Below, piece by piece: positions 31,975 through 42,237 of a DNA stretch of 64,000 bases. The notes beneath the pieces were generated by a model. It ran no database searches, was not told where the DNA came from, and saw only the letters and a list, made by a program, of their open reading frames with translations. The position numbers were made by a program, and so were the translations under genes. Each line of letters begins with the position of its first letter. Position 1 is the first letter of the stretch. The stretch lies in assembly GCF_040802235.1 (NCBI RefSeq), contig NC_133158.1, positions 14,162,001-14,226,000 of the forward strand. Reading direction: 5' to 3'. The stretch comes from Manis javanica (Eukaryota; Chordata; Mammalia; Pholidota; Manidae).

Positions 31975-32082
31975 ACTCAAGATACAGGAACAAGAGATGT
32001 TCTGGGCCCTCAAGAGGGTTAAATTCTAGTAAGGGCAAGAGATGAGCTAGAAAAATGTGCACAAAGTCTCCAAATACAGGGT
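31975..32082 (-). mobile_element. Possible LINE-2 fragment
   Basis: 'gatacaggaacaagagatgttctgggccctcaagagggttaaattctag' resembles antisense L2. Short and diverged. Confidence 0.4.
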
Positions 32083-32139
32083 GGGGGAACAGTTTCTATC
32101 AACAGTGGCGTAAGGTGGTGTCTGAAGGTGGCAAAGGAA

Positions 32140-32410
32140 GCAAGAGACAGTCAGCAAATATTTACTGTGCTAAGTGTGCGGAAAAGCTGCAGATTCAATG
32201 GGAACAAGAGTCTTTGCCTTCAAGGAGCTCAGGGTCTGTAGCGAGTGAATGGGTGAAGGGGGAGGGGCCCTGGAGGACTCAGATCTCTGCAAAAAACAAT
32301 GAGGCAAAAGTACTCAGACACACCCAGGATTTTCCCGAAGACTGAAGGCCAGACTCTTAAAAGGGAAGAGGATGCCAGAATAGGTTTCCGAGAGGTTGGC
32401 CTAAAGAACA
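32140..32410 (-). mobile_element. LINE-2 fragment
   Basis: Antisense L2: 'gtcagcaaatatttactgtgctaagtgtg' and 'ttgccttcaaggagctcagggtctgtagcg', with weaker similarity to about 32410. Confidence 0.55.
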
Positions 32411-32484
32411 CAGAGGAAAATGCCAAAAAAGAGGGAAAAGTGTTTTAGTAAGAAGAAAACCTTTTTTGCAGAGAGCTGTGGGCT

Positions 32485-32605
32485 CAAACCTTTTGACTGT
32501 GACCCACACAAATTCATTTAAACTTGATCCAGTATAGACGTATTTTTATATGTAAGTGAAACATCAGTTCCAGGTATCAATTCTTTCTTTAATATATCCA
32601 AAACA
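32485..32605 (+). mobile_element. hAT-like DNA transposon fragment
   Basis: 'caaaccttttgactgtgaccca', 'gatccagtatagacgtatttttatatgtaagtgaaacatcag' follow the 5' half of an old mammalian DNA transposon ('gacccacagtaag... cccagtacacac'). The 3' half of the same family appears at about 34855-35072. Confidence 0.4.
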
Positions 32606-33656
32606 CTCTGTTGCTATGTTTTAACTCAGTAAAAAAAAAAAAAATTAGGGTTGCAATTCACTAAATTGTTAAACCCTCCCAGTGTACCTCTGTGCAGACT
32701 GCCTGCTGCAGGCCTGAAGCAGAGGTGCCTTAGCAGTGGGCAAAGCAAAAAGAAAACGGGGTCGTGGCTCAGGTTCAGTCTCAGGAGCAGATCAAACTGG
32801 TCAGGAAAAGACCTTTGAAAAGCCCCCTCCTTAGTGTGCAAATGAAAGTATAAATAGGCTTCCATTGTCTTAGAAAAGGGAATAAAGAATACCTTTTTGT
32901 TCTTTTATGTGGTTTACCAAAAGCCGCCTCACCCTTTGTTATGTAAAGTTGGTGCCCGGGGAGAATTGACCAGTTAGGAGTAAATGGCTCCCAATCTCTT
33001 CTAGGGGGATCTGGGCTATTTAGGATGGCCCCTCCCAGTGGTGTAGGAGTCTCTAAAATAGTTATCTTGGGGAGATTCATAGCAGTGATTAAGCACAATC
33101 CAAAAGGCTGAGAATGCACAGAGGTGGGCTGGTTTTGGCACACAGTTTGATGAACTGAACAGCCTGGGACGTAGTCATCTTGGCACATTGTGGGCTGCGT
33201 GCGAGAGTGTAAATGGGAAAAAGCTGTAACATTCAAGCCCCGAATGAGGTTTCCATGGGCTTCAGCAGGCGCCTGGTCTAGTTAGGAGAACTCGGTAATT
33301 ACCGCCAGCCCCAAGTGGTGGTGCGGGGCCCCGTCTTCAACAGCGCCCTCGTGTGTTCATGAGTAGTGATGGCAGTGGTAAGAGCCAATGAGTGCTTTCT
33401 CTGAACTGTGCAAGTTAAGCCTTCCAGGCTCAGCAAGATTCTGGGGTTTGGTCAGTTGTGCATGTGGGGTGATAGCCCAAAAGAATGATAGAGACTGTCC
33501 TACTATTACAGCAGAGATTCACTTAAAAACAAACCATTAGACCAGATGTGAGTGCTGAGTTTGTAGAGCAGTTTGCGCCTTGTGGAATCACTGCCCTGTG
33601 CCTACGACAGACGGCCTGCGTTCATCTAACAGAGCCCAGGTTTTTATGCACCTCAT
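32606..33656. other. Unclassified non-coding stretch
   Basis: About 1 kb without recognised exons. A 151-codon minus frame (32781-33236) has no known domain. The patch at 33240-33360 has several CpGs and a 12-base palindrome. Confidence 0.45.
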
Positions 33657-33831
33657 CAGTGGTTCTCCCAGTGCAGTTGCCTGACGAGAAGCATCGGTGT
33701 TACCAAGGAACTTGTAAAAATGCAAATTCTCACTCCTCTCCCCCCAAGACCTACTGAATGTCATGAACTCTGGAGGTGATGGGCCAGCAACCTGTGTTTT
33801 CCCAAGGCATCCAGGTGATTCTGAACCACTG
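33657..33831 (+). mobile_element. MER5A hAT-Charlie element
   Basis: 'cagtggttctcccagtgcagttgcc', 'accaaggaacttgtaaaaatgcaaattctcac', 'caagacctactgaatg', 'cagcaacctgtgtttt' and 'catccaggtgattctgaaccactg' give the whole element end to end. Confidence 0.95.
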
Positions 33832-34269
33832 ACAACTACTGCTTATAGGATCTCCTTTTCCACCTTTCTTTCTCTGCACTCTCCTCGGTACCTCGGCTGG
33901 CTCCTAAAGCTAAGACAACATTTGAGACCTGGAAGTTCATTAAGAAGTCGGGGAAGGGAGCATTGATGCCTCTGTCCAAGAGCTGAGGAGTGAGTGGTTT
34001 AACATGGAGGGCTGGTAGAACGCACCCAGGTGGAGTGCTGACAGGAGGACGACTTAGGCTTAGTAGAGGGAGGAAGGGACAGGCGTGATGCGGGAAAGGT
34101 GAGATGGGCAAGGGCTGCGGGGTGTTTAGGGTCAGACTGAGGCGGGCCTGAGTTCTAGGATCAGATGCTGATGCTTAATTAATACAGCAGTATGAAAGAC
34201 TTTGAGCAAGAGCGTCCTAACAATGCCTTATTTTGGGGGAAATAGAAATAATAGGAATCTGGTAGCTTT
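33832..34269. other. Unclassified non-coding stretch
   Basis: No exon recognised. G-rich on the plus strand, with weak L2-antisense flavour that I do not call. Confidence 0.4.
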
Positions 34270-34396
34270 GTGCAAGACCACGTGCTACCTATGGTCTGTG
34301 CATGCCCCCATTCATCCTTTCAACAACTCTGTGAGCCATGAGTTTAATCCTCACCTTACAGATGAAAAAAAATGAAGCTTGGAGAAGGGCACACAT
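34270..34396 (-). mobile_element. MIR SINE, interrupted
   Basis: Antisense MIR: 'caacaactctgtgagccatgagtttaatcctcaccttacagatgaaaaaaa', 'gcttggagaaggg', then it stops abruptly at a T-rich run. Confidence 0.75.
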
Positions 34397-34790
34397 TTTT
34401 TCTTTTTTTTCCACGTTCAACAATTTTTCATTCAAATGTGAAAGTTGAGTACAAACCATTTGTAGTGTTTGGGACTTGTTCTTTTAAAAATAAGAATGGA
34501 GGAATGCAACAAAATGATCTTCCCACTTCTACTTCAAAACTTTCAAGGTAAGGATAGATCTGAGGGCTATAAAAGATCCATTTAGTCAGACCAATTTCTC
34601 CCCCTACCAATAGTCTTATAGCCATTCCACAATCTTAATACCCACTCCTGAGTGAAGATTCACAGTTCAGCTTTCCTTACATAACGTTTGAACATAGTTA
34701 GCACTGGCTTGCTTCTTACAATGCCAGAGAAACCAAATCAGGAAACGACTTCAATATGCATTTCTAGCATAGACGGGTCTCAGACTCACG
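34397..34790 (-). other. Possible retro-inserted 3' UTR-like segment
   Basis: A T-rich run at 34399-34411 would be a poly(A) tail on the minus strand, and it interrupts a MIR. The roughly 380 bases beyond are unique-looking, with no repeat family I know. A processed pseudogene made only of 3' UTR would look like this, but I find no clear target-site duplication and cannot name a parent gene. Confidence 0.25.
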
Positions 34791-34854
34791 CAGCCGAGCT
34801 CTAAAACCCTTGCTCTTCCCCATGAGCACAGCATTTCTCACACTTTCCTGGTGT

Positions 34855-35072
34855 TGTGGAGTCAGAAATGTAAATGACACCGCGACCCAGGACACGGTGC
34901 AAAAGCACTAAGAAACGCCCGTTGCCTGTGTCCTGTGCTCTGATTTGTTTTTTCCCTATTCTATTTTCTTCTCTTTCATTCTTTGAAAGGTTTTAGTTAC
35001 GGCTCTCTAAACTGATTTCACATCCCATTAATGACGGTGTTATAACCCAGAGTTTGAAAAGCACCATGTTGA
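34855..35072 (+). mobile_element. hAT-like DNA transposon fragment
   Basis: 'caccgcgacccaggacac', 'tctattttcttctctttcattctttgaaa', 'tttcacatcccattaatgacgg' and 'aacccagagtttgaaaagcac' match the 3' half of an old mammalian DNA transposon. Family name uncertain. Confidence 0.4.
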
Positions 35073-35075
35073 GAA

Positions 35076-35414
35076 CACAGTCCTCTGCAAAGAAGGAGCC
35101 AGCCGATGGGGAACAGCTAGAATGTAAGACAGGCAAATGGGATTGAAGCACCTCACTGCTGGGAGCAGGCGAGGAGTGTTATGGTCAGGCTTTGGAAGAG
35201 AGACAGAGAGACAGAGAGACAGAGAGAGAGAAGGGGGCAAAGGAGGGAACTGTGAAGGTGCTAAACGCCCTCAAGGGCTTCCAGAAAGACAAAGCAGACA
35301 AAATTCTAAGGCTGGAGAATAAATAGAATTTAGAGAAAAAAAAAATCAAGGAAGTACATATCCACAAAACACTCCAACCATCTACAAGCCCTGGGGGAGT
35401 AAAGTCAGAACTAC
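35076..35414. other. Unclassified stretch with a GA-rich microsatellite
   Basis: No exon recognised. It holds the AGAGAC repeat at 35198-35232 and an A-run at 35336-35344. Confidence 0.4.
35198..35232. repeat. (AGAGAC)n / (GA)n microsatellite
   Basis: Three to four tandem AGAGAC-like units pass into a GA run. Confidence 0.9.
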
Positions 35415-35528
35415 TAAATTGCAGTATTCTCATCTATAAAATGGGGTAATGATGATCTTTACCTGAAAAGGCTACTGTGAAGCCAGAAGGAGCTAATGCT
35501 CATATCGTTCTTTGCACCCGGATGCTGC
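35415..35528 (+). mobile_element. MIR SINE fragment
   Basis: 'gcagtattctcatctataaaatggggtaatgatgatc', 'aaggctactgtgaagccagaaggagctaatg' match the MIR 3' half. Confidence 0.65.
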
Positions 35529-35597
35529 TCACCAGAGAGATAATGAGAACCATATAAATAATTTAAAGGTGTCTAGCAGCCACAGTTAAAAAAGCAA

Positions 35598-35855
35598 AAC
35601 CAGGTGAAACTAATTTTAATAATACATTTTATCCAGCCCAATATATCTAATATAATATCATTTCAAGATACAAACCACATAGAATTATTAGTGGAATATT
35701 TAACAAGATTTTTTTTTTCATATTCTATCTTTGAAATCCAGTGATGTATTTGTACTTCCAGCACATTTGAATTTCGATTAGTTACATTTCAGGGGCTGAA
35801 ACTGTCACATGCGGCCTGCGGCTGCCCTAGTGAACAGTGAGGGCTTAGCACGTAA
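35598..35855. mobile_element. hAT-like non-autonomous DNA transposon fragment
   Basis: 'ttttaataatacattttatccagcccaatatatc', 'atatcatttcaagatacaaac', 'gaatttcgattagttacatttcagggg', 'cacatgcggcctgcggctgccctagtgaacag' follow a common mammalian element whose end is 'cacatgtggctagtggctacc'. It abuts an L1 3' end. Confidence 0.5.
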
Positions 35856-35872
35856 GAAGCGCTCCACAGCGT

Positions 35873-36251
35873 TGCACTAAGTGAAATAAGTCAGGCAAAG
35901 ACAAATGTATTTACTTTGCTTGGACACGGAATCAAAAAAACAAGAGATGGACAGACAGACAGAAACAGATGAATAAACATGCAGAACAGATTCGTGGGTG
36001 CCAGAGGGGTGGGGAAATGGGCAAAATGAAGGGGATAAAGAGGTACAAACTTTCAATTATAAAATAATCATGGGGTTGAAAGCACAGCATGGAGAATATA
36101 GTCAATAATATTGTAATATCTTTGTATGATGCCACATGGTAATTATAATGGTGAGCATTTAGTAATGTATGTAACTAGCATTACTATGCTGTACACCTGC
36201 AACCAATGTGAAACTATATGTCAGCTATACTTCCATTAAAAAAAAAAGAAG
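35873..36251 (+). mobile_element. LINE-1 3' end
   Basis: Starts at 'tgcactaagtgaaataagtcagg', continues through 'acagattcgtgggtgccagagggg', 'ggttgaaagcacagcatggagaatatagtcaataa', 'ctgtacacctgcaaccaatgtgaaactatatgtcagctatacttcc' to an A-tail at 36240-36251. It covers the last ORF2 codons and the 3' UTR. Confidence 0.9.
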
Positions 36252-36889
36252 TGGTCCATAGATATTATTATTGCTACTATTACAATCATTGTTGTCATTC
36301 AGTGTTGAGTAACAGGATCAAGGACTCTTTTCCAGGAGAGGGTGGTTGGATGGTAGACCAGAGGAACATCCTATTTCCCTACCTTAGAACATTGGCTTGT
36401 TGGAATTTCAGTGCAACTGAGGCCATAAGCCAGGTAAGCCTGTGGCTCCTGGAGTGTGGCCCGTGGGGGCTGTTGGCAAGATGCACAGACTGTGTGAGCA
36501 TTAGGGCTTATACTATGACCATATTTATACTTTTGTTTCTGAATTAATAATTTACATACAATATTAAGTAAAAATCAGAAATCACCTCATTGGTGTTTAA
36601 ACAAAACAGTTATTCATCTTATTATTTCTGCTGAGCTTGTCTTCTGCTGTTGGGTTCAGAGAGGTCGCAGGGAGGGGATGGCAGGCAACCTACAGGGTCT
36701 TGTGCCAAACGGTCTTGGGGCCTCAAAGCATTGGCTTCTCAACCAGGTGGGTCCCTGGCGGGTCACTACAAAGGCAGGGTGATGCAGTGGGGCTGTGGAA
36801 TCAGAGCCTTGCTGGGTAAAGGGAACGAGAATGCCCGTTGGCGCTCATGCCCAAGGAGCTAATGCTAGTCCAAAGCTCAGAGTGAGGGC
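36252..36889. other. Unclassified non-coding stretch
   Basis: No exon or repeat family recognised in about 640 bases. A 109-codon frame begins in the L1 tail and has no known domain. Confidence 0.45.
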
Positions 36890-37072
36890 TGGGTGGGTGC
36901 TAAACACTTGATGAGCAGGGTCTCATCTAGTCCTTCCAACTCCGCTATGAGGCACCCATTTCACAGAGGAGGCAACTGCAGCTCAGAGAAGTTAGGCAAC
37001 GGGCTCAGATCCTTAATGGCTAAGCCTGTCTCTCCCCAAGAGTCGGCGCTCTTAACCACTGCCTGTGCTGGA
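36890..37072 (-). mobile_element. MIR SINE
   Basis: Antisense MIR: 'tgctaaacacttgatgagcagggtctcatctagtcc', 'cccatttcacagaggaggcaactgcagctcagagaagttaggcaacg', 'gcgctcttaaccactgcc'. Confidence 0.85.
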
Positions 37073-37364
37073 ACTTCCTCTCCAGTCCTCGCACACCAGA
37101 GCCATGGCCTGCGCGGCGTGGTTTTCTCCTGATCTGGAGGCTGACTACTGGGACTGGTTATTGAATCTGGTCAAACTCTTGTCACCTTGAAGAATGAAAA
37201 CTACTTCATGAACGATGTGCGCAGGGCTGAGTGTGGTGGTGGGTCTGGGTCTCCCAGCTCTCAGGGGGGAGTGGACTGGAGGCTGGAGGGCCAGCCCCTC
37301 CTTTTTCTGCCCAAGGCCAGTGGCATGGCTGTTGGGAGGAGCACGGGGCAGATGATGCAGCCGA

Positions 37365-37590
37365 ATCAACAATCAACAATATGCTGCCTGTAAGAGACTC
37401 ACTTCAGAACCAAAGACACACGCAGATCAAAACTGAAGGGGTGGATAAAGATATTCCAGGCAAACAAATGAAAACAAACACACAAACAAACCTGGAGTAG
37501 CAGTACTTACATCAGCCAAAATAGGCTTTAAAACAAAGACTGGAGCAAGAGACAAAGAAGGACATTATATCATGATTAAGGTCTACACCT
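37365..37590 (+). mobile_element. LINE-1 ORF2 internal fragment
   Basis: 'cagccgaatcaacaatcaacaatatgctgcctgtaagagactcacttcag' and 'tcagccaaaataggctttaaaacaaagactggagcaagagacaaag' come from the endonuclease-to-RT linker of L1 ORF2. The matching region in the larger L1 is at about 20040-20200. Confidence 0.8.
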
Positions 37591-37611
37591 GCCAAGAACA
37601 TGTAACAGTTG

Positions 37612-37866
37612 TAATGCCCTCTCTTCAGAGTCACCTTGCCTGACTGCCCCAGATAAGTAGCTCTCTACCACTCTGTGTAATTCTGGCCATTATCACACAC
37701 CCATAGGTTGGTTTATTTGTCGACTGTCTGTCTTCCCAGTAGAATGTAAGCTCTAGAAGGGCAAAGAACATGCCAGTTTGACTTATTCATGAACGCCCAG
37801 TGCTTACTTAGCACAATGCTTTGCCCCAAACAGACTCTCAGTAAATATTACTTGCACAAATGAGCA
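37612..37866 (+). mobile_element. LINE-2 3' end
   Basis: 'atgccctctcttcagagtcaccttgcctgac', 'cttcccagtagaatgtaagctctagaagggcaaag', 'aacgcccagtgcttacttagcacaatgc', 'ctcagtaaatattacttgcacaaatga'. The whole L2 tail in order. Confidence 0.9.
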
Positions 37867-37889
37867 AATCAAGATGGATATCCTTCAAG

Positions 37890-38010
37890 ATGTATGCCCA
37901 CTGTGTGAACCTGCATAAATTCCTTTCCTCTCTGGGTCTCAGTTATCTCATCTGCGAAATGGCCTTGAGATGACCTCTAAGCTTCCTTCCTGCTCTGAAA
38001 TTCCACAGCT
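37890..38010 (+). mobile_element. MIR SINE fragment
   Basis: 'tgtgaacctgcataaattcctttcctctctgggtctcagttatctcatctgcgaaatgg' and 'ttccttcctgctctgaaattcc' match the core and 3' part of MIR. Confidence 0.75.
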
Positions 38011-38695
38011 CTCTGATCTGACACTGCAAACAGCCAAGCCCCACCCCATTCAGTTATTTTGCCTTTATCGCCTGAGTACTTCTTTATAAGTGGGGGTGGG
38101 CTGTGTTCTAGTAGAACCTTAATTCCTTTTTGAGCATTTGGGCAATTTTCCAATTCTTGTGACTGTGTTAGAAATCTGTGTGCAAAGGGAACCGAGTTCC
38201 TGATTCTGGAGTTTCTGCATCTCTGACGGCAAGACCCAACCCACATGCTGGCAGCTTGGTATTTTCTTTTATTTTCTTTCCTTCTTTCTTTTTTTTTTTT
38301 GGGTCATGTTGTGAGACTGCAGGCCAGTCCCTGAATCAACAATTCTTGTGCTCTATAATAAAGTTGTATTTAAAAAATTTTGCTTTTGCCTTTAATTGCG
38401 GCCAGGCATGAAATGAGAGAATGGGGGTGCCGTTCCAGATGGGTGCACATTCAAAATCATTCAAACTCTACTTGGAAGAGGAGAGGAAAATTAATAATGA
38501 GAACAAACAGGCCTTTGGAGCCAGGCCCCCCTCCTCCTTTCTTTGTAAAATGGAATCCTTCTCCTCACAGAGTAAATGGAAAAAAAAACACCCCAGCAGA
38601 GCCAACGGGGGGAGGGGCTGGCACAATGGGCTCTTCTGGTCTTTGCAGACCCAAAGGGAGTGAAGACTGAGCTGGGTACGGGGTAACACTGGATA
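38011..38695. other. Unclassified non-coding stretch
   Basis: No exon or repeat recognised. A T-rich run lies at 38284-38300 and A-rich runs near 38578-38588. Confidence 0.45.
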
Positions 38696-38697
38696 AT

Positions 38698-38862
38698 TCG
38701 ACATTCACTTGTTCATTCATTTATTCATTCATCTGACAAATGTTTACTGGCCTCCAATTCTGTGCCAGACTTTGGGCTGGGTATGGGAATAAAACAGTGT
38801 TTGAGACAGATAATTCTGTCCTCATCCAGTCAGACACTTGTCCCTTTAACAACGTGGCCTGG
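38698..38862 (-). mobile_element. LINE-2 3' end, left part of a split element
   Basis: Antisense L2: 'cattcacttgttcattcatttattcattcatctgacaaatgtttactgg', 'ttctgtgccagactttgggctgggtatggg'. Further L2 in the same orientation appears at 39420-39890, after two other elements. Confidence 0.8.
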
Positions 38863-39180
38863 AACTGAGCAGGTCCACTTATAGGAAGACTTTTTTCAAG
38901 AAATATATTGGAAATGTGTTTGGAGATTTGCACCAATTTGAAAAAAAAAAACATTTTCTTTTCTTTAGCTTACCTGACGGTGAGGATACAGGATATAATA
39001 CATATAACATACAAAGTTAATTGTTATGTTAATTGACTGGTTATGTTATCAGTAAGGCTTCTGGTGAACAGTGCACTATTAGTTAAATTTTGGGGAAGTC
39101 AAATTTATATTTGGATCTTTGATTGCAGGGTGGGGGTGTCAGTGTCCATAATCCCTGCATTGTTCAAAGGTCAACTATAC
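38863..39180 (+). mobile_element. Tigger-type (TcMar) non-autonomous element
   Basis: 'caggtccacttataggaagac', 'acattttcttttctttagcttacc', 'atacaggatataatacatataacatacaaag', 'ggttatgttatcagtaaggcttctggtgaacagtgcactatt' and the right terminus 'cattgttcaaaggtcaactata' match a widespread Tigger-derived element. The left terminus is missing. Confidence 0.8.
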
Positions 39181-39189
39181 CATTCATGA

Positions 39190-39412
39190 CAGTAATTGTT
39201 ATCCATACTTACTACGTGCTTGACACAGTGTGAGTGCTTTTAGTGAATTTTCTCATTTAATCCTCACCACATCTTTACGAAGCAGGCACTATTATGAGTC
39301 CTACTTTAGTGATGGGGAAACTGAGGCACATCGGAATGAAATGAGTTCTTCAGGATCACATGCCTGGGAAGTGGAGCGGCAGGGATGGCTCTGGAGGCTG
39401 AACTCTAGCCAT
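39190..39412 (-). mobile_element. MIR SINE
   Basis: Antisense MIR: 'actacgtgcttgacacagtgtgagtgctt', 'tctcatttaatcctcaccacatc', 'tgatggggaaactgaggcac', 'cacatgcctgggaagtggagcggcaggg'. Nearly full length. Confidence 0.9.
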
Positions 39413-39419
39413 GGACTTT

Positions 39420-39890
39420 CATGGCCAGCGGAGCAGGTAGGTAGGTCAGATGGTTGGGGAAGGGATAAGATGGGAGACAGAGAGAGACAGGGCTGCCTGG
39501 AGAGGCTGAGGAAGGACATGATGGCTACGCTGGGATCCGCAGGGTGAGAAGGAATAGATGGGCAAAGATGGTGGGGCGTTTGGAAGAGCTGAGAAATATT
39601 TCAGATGAGACGGAGGTGGAGGAGTAGAACAGGAAAGGAAAGGGGGCGAGCCTGGCAGGTGGACAGGAGGCCAGGTCCCGAAGGGACTGCGAGGCCAGGC
39701 TAAGACCTTCATGTCCTGGCGGTAATGCGAAGGCCCCGGAGGAACACGACTGGATCCGCATTTTGGAAGAATCATGCCTAGCCGCTCTGTGCACAGAACG
39801 GACTGGAGGGGTTGGAGGTCAAGAGGAGAATTAGGCTGTGGTGGTGGTGATCCGTCACCAGGCTGGGGGCAGTGGCACAAGAGTTGTGCG
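39420..39890 (-). mobile_element. LINE-2 upstream part (probable right half of the 38698 element)
   Basis: 'gcattttggaagaatcatgcctagccgctctgtgcacagaacggactggagggg' matches the antisense L2 block 'tttagaaagatcactctggctgcagtgtgg...ggactggag'. The 5' side is G-rich and more diverged. Order and strand fit one L2 broken by the Tigger and MIR insertions. Confidence 0.55.
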
Positions 39891-40654
39891 CTGGCTGGGG
39901 AGCATTTAGAAATTAGAGGACTTGGTGATAATTCAGATCTCTACTCACCAAATAAGGTGGCAGACTGAATTTAACAATTTCGGTTGCCAGTGATAACTGA
40001 TAATCTGCACTTTCCCTCGTACTGTAAAGACAGTTATACTTCTGTGTGTGTGTGTGTGTGTGTGTATGGAACGTCATCTGTGACCCTGTGACACCATCTT
40101 TCCCCAAAGACCCAAAGTTGATGCTACATCCATGCCACACGTAGTCTCTGCCATTGTTCTTTATACTGTTTTTAAGGTCCCTCATGTGACTTCCTCCAAT
40201 AAGTATAACTAGGATCTGGTGTTTTGCCTTGAACTGGTGGTTTAAAGTGATTTAGCCCACCATGTTTTACTTTAGCCTTGGCTATTGAGACATTAAGGAT
40301 GACTTTTTCTATTAGGCTAATATAAGTATATTAGCCTAGGGGCTTGACCAGTATGTCTTTCCTTCTCTAAGTTTAATTTGTATTGTTTCATACATGTTTC
40401 TTTATGGTTGTAAGTGGCCTCCGAGACTGTTTGGAAGAAGAGATATATAAAATAATAAATACACATTGCCTATCTGAAAGTGAGGTCACAAAGTCCAGCT
40501 TCTAAACCAACTCCCTCCTGACCTGTCACCAGCCCTGATGTTTCCCCACTGGACCCCCTCTCTGGGTCAGGGCACCATCTTCACAAGGCTCTCGAGAAGC
40601 AGACATATGCTGTTTGGGAGGGTAACTTTTCTGCATTTATCAGTAAGTCAGAGG
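39891..40654. other. Unclassified stretch with a TG microsatellite
   Basis: No exon or repeat family recognised apart from (TG)n at 40043-40065. Confidence 0.45.
40043..40065. repeat. (TG)n microsatellite
   Basis: Uninterrupted TG dinucleotides, about 11 units. Confidence 0.95.
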
Positions 40655-40742
40655 CGATCAGTTTATTGAATGTAATGTCTGCCACTTAGCAGGCTGTAGG
40701 GCTTGGAAGAGATGAGAAATAAGACAGGGAAGTCTTGATAGA
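40655..40742 (-). mobile_element. LINE-2 3' fragment
   Basis: 'cagtttattgaatgtaatgtctgcc' and 'ttggaagagatgagaaataagacagggaag' resemble antisense L2 near its 3' end. Confidence 0.4.
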
Positions 40743-40950
40743 GACTTGGAGGGTAGGGACACTTTGGAGGCTGGAGTTTGTGAAGTACCCAGGACAGATC
40801 TGAGCGGGAGGCCCTGGCAGGAGAGGTGGAAAGGCAGAAATCTAGTCAGAGGAAGGAGGGCTAGAGTGTGCCATTCCACCTTGCTTCCCGCCGTTGTGTT
40901 GACACAGGTCAACCAAGCCATGCTTCTGACTAAACAGCAAATTCCAAATA

Positions 40951-41190
40951 CAGTAGTCCCCTGTTATCCAAAGGGTGTGTCTTCCAAGACCCCCAATGGA
41001 TGCCTGAAACCCTGGATAGCACTGAAACACATATATACTATGTTATTTCCGATACATGCATACCTACGATAAAGCTTCATTCATAAATTAGGCACAGTAA
41101 GATATTAGCATCAACTGATAATGAAATAGGACAATTATAACAATACACTGTAATAAAAGTTGTGTGAATATGGTCTCTCTCTCTTGGAGA
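40951..41190 (+). mobile_element. Tigger-type (TcMar) non-autonomous element, 3' truncated
   Basis: Starts with the terminal repeat 'cagtagtcccctgttatcc' after a TA, then 'tcttccaagacccccaatggatgcctgaaaccctggatagcac', 'aaattaggcacagtaagatattagcatcaac', 'ctgtaataaaagttgtgtgaatatggtctctctc'. The right terminus is not found. Confidence 0.9.
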
Positions 41191-41339
41191 GGAAGCCTCA
41201 CTTTCTCCTTTCCAAATGACTTCATTACATTTCCAATAGCGGCGGTTCATTCGTTGCATGAAGGCACTGCCGTTTCAGGAAGCTTCTGCTAAAATGTGAA
41301 TGCACCTCAGTGCGACAAGGCTGACATCACAGAAGCATG

Positions 41340-41495
41340 GGCCTTTGAGTTGGAAGGGAACTTGGAGAGATTCTGGCTGGGGAAATTTAACCACAGGGAG
41401 ACTGAATTAATCCGACCAAAGTCACCAAGCCAGTTAGTGGCAAAACTTGGATCAGAACGCAGACCTCTGGCTTCTAGTAGCAGCTCTTCCATACC
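41340..41495 (-). mobile_element. MIR/MIR3-like SINE fragment
   Basis: 'ttggaagggaacttggagagattctgg', 'gggagactgaattaatccgaccaaagtcaccaagccagttagtggcaaaacttggatcagaacgcagacctc' matches the antisense MIR core and 5' half. Confidence 0.7.
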
Positions 41496-41520
41496 ATGTG
41501 GCTGGAGGTCACTTGACATT

Positions 41521-41538
41521 CACTTTTTTTTTTTTAAG
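41521..41538. repeat. T-rich run
   Basis: A T homopolymer of about 12 bases next to the MIR end. Confidence 0.8.
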
Positions 41539-41689
41539 TGACATCTGAGTGAAAGGGAATGAGATCCAGGGTGAGTGCATTTTGATACAAAAAGAGCTGA
41601 GAGACCAATAGTAATTAAGTGGACTTTCTTATGCAGATCTTGACCATTTTTGTGAACGCAGGTTGTGTCTACGGAAAGTTGTCCTTTAT

Positions 41690-42215
41690 CCACCCCAGCC
41701 GATTTTGGTAGGACCACCTGAACAAGAGCCTCAAGTTGCTCACCTCCCCACCGCTGTGCACACAGGGGAGGGCGCATGACCAGGCCTGGCCCATCACAGT
41801 TCTCCCAGTCTGTTTTGTAGATATCAGTACAAGCAAGGGGTAAGTTCCAGATCCAACCAGAGTCCCTCCATGAAGGGGGAGGCATGAACTCTCCCTTCAA
41901 CTGCTAGAGGCCATCTTTCTCACGGCATTTGAAAGAGACTAAATATGAAGCCACCACAGGAGAAAGCAGAGCCCAAAACAGGAGTGAGCAAGGAGAGGAA
42001 GCAAGGAAGAGGAGGAAGGGAGGGAGAAACAGGCGGAGAGAGAGGAGACTAGGAGAACACAAGAGCAAGCAAGCATCTGGAAGAAATAATCTGAGTAACT
42101 GGATCCAGCTATGCCTGAAGCCAGATGCACTCCACAACTTTTCAGTTTGTGGGAGCCAGTAAGTATCTTTTATTTTTTTCTGTTTAAACTAGTTCAAGTT
42201 GAGGTTCTCCTGTTA
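41690..42215 (+). mobile_element. LTR-like old repeat
   Basis: 'gcgcatgaccaggcctggcccatcacag', 'gaggccatctttctcacggcatttg', 'tggatccagctatgcctgaagccag', 'cttttcagtttgtgggagccagtaag' and 'tgtttaaactagttcaagttgagg' follow a dispersed mammalian repeat that I think is an ancient LTR. A purine-rich patch at 41975-42070 is inside it. Class is uncertain. Confidence 0.5.
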
Positions 42216-42237
42216 ATCTGTGAAGATCATGGTTATA

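Noticed and set aside
32781-33236. 151-codon minus-strand frame
   Set aside because: No domain, no splice context and no repeat-independent sign of coding. The length is expected by chance in 64 kb.
39446-39880. 144-codon minus-strand frame
   Set aside because: It lies within L2-derived G-rich DNA. The proline- and serine-rich translation reflects base composition.
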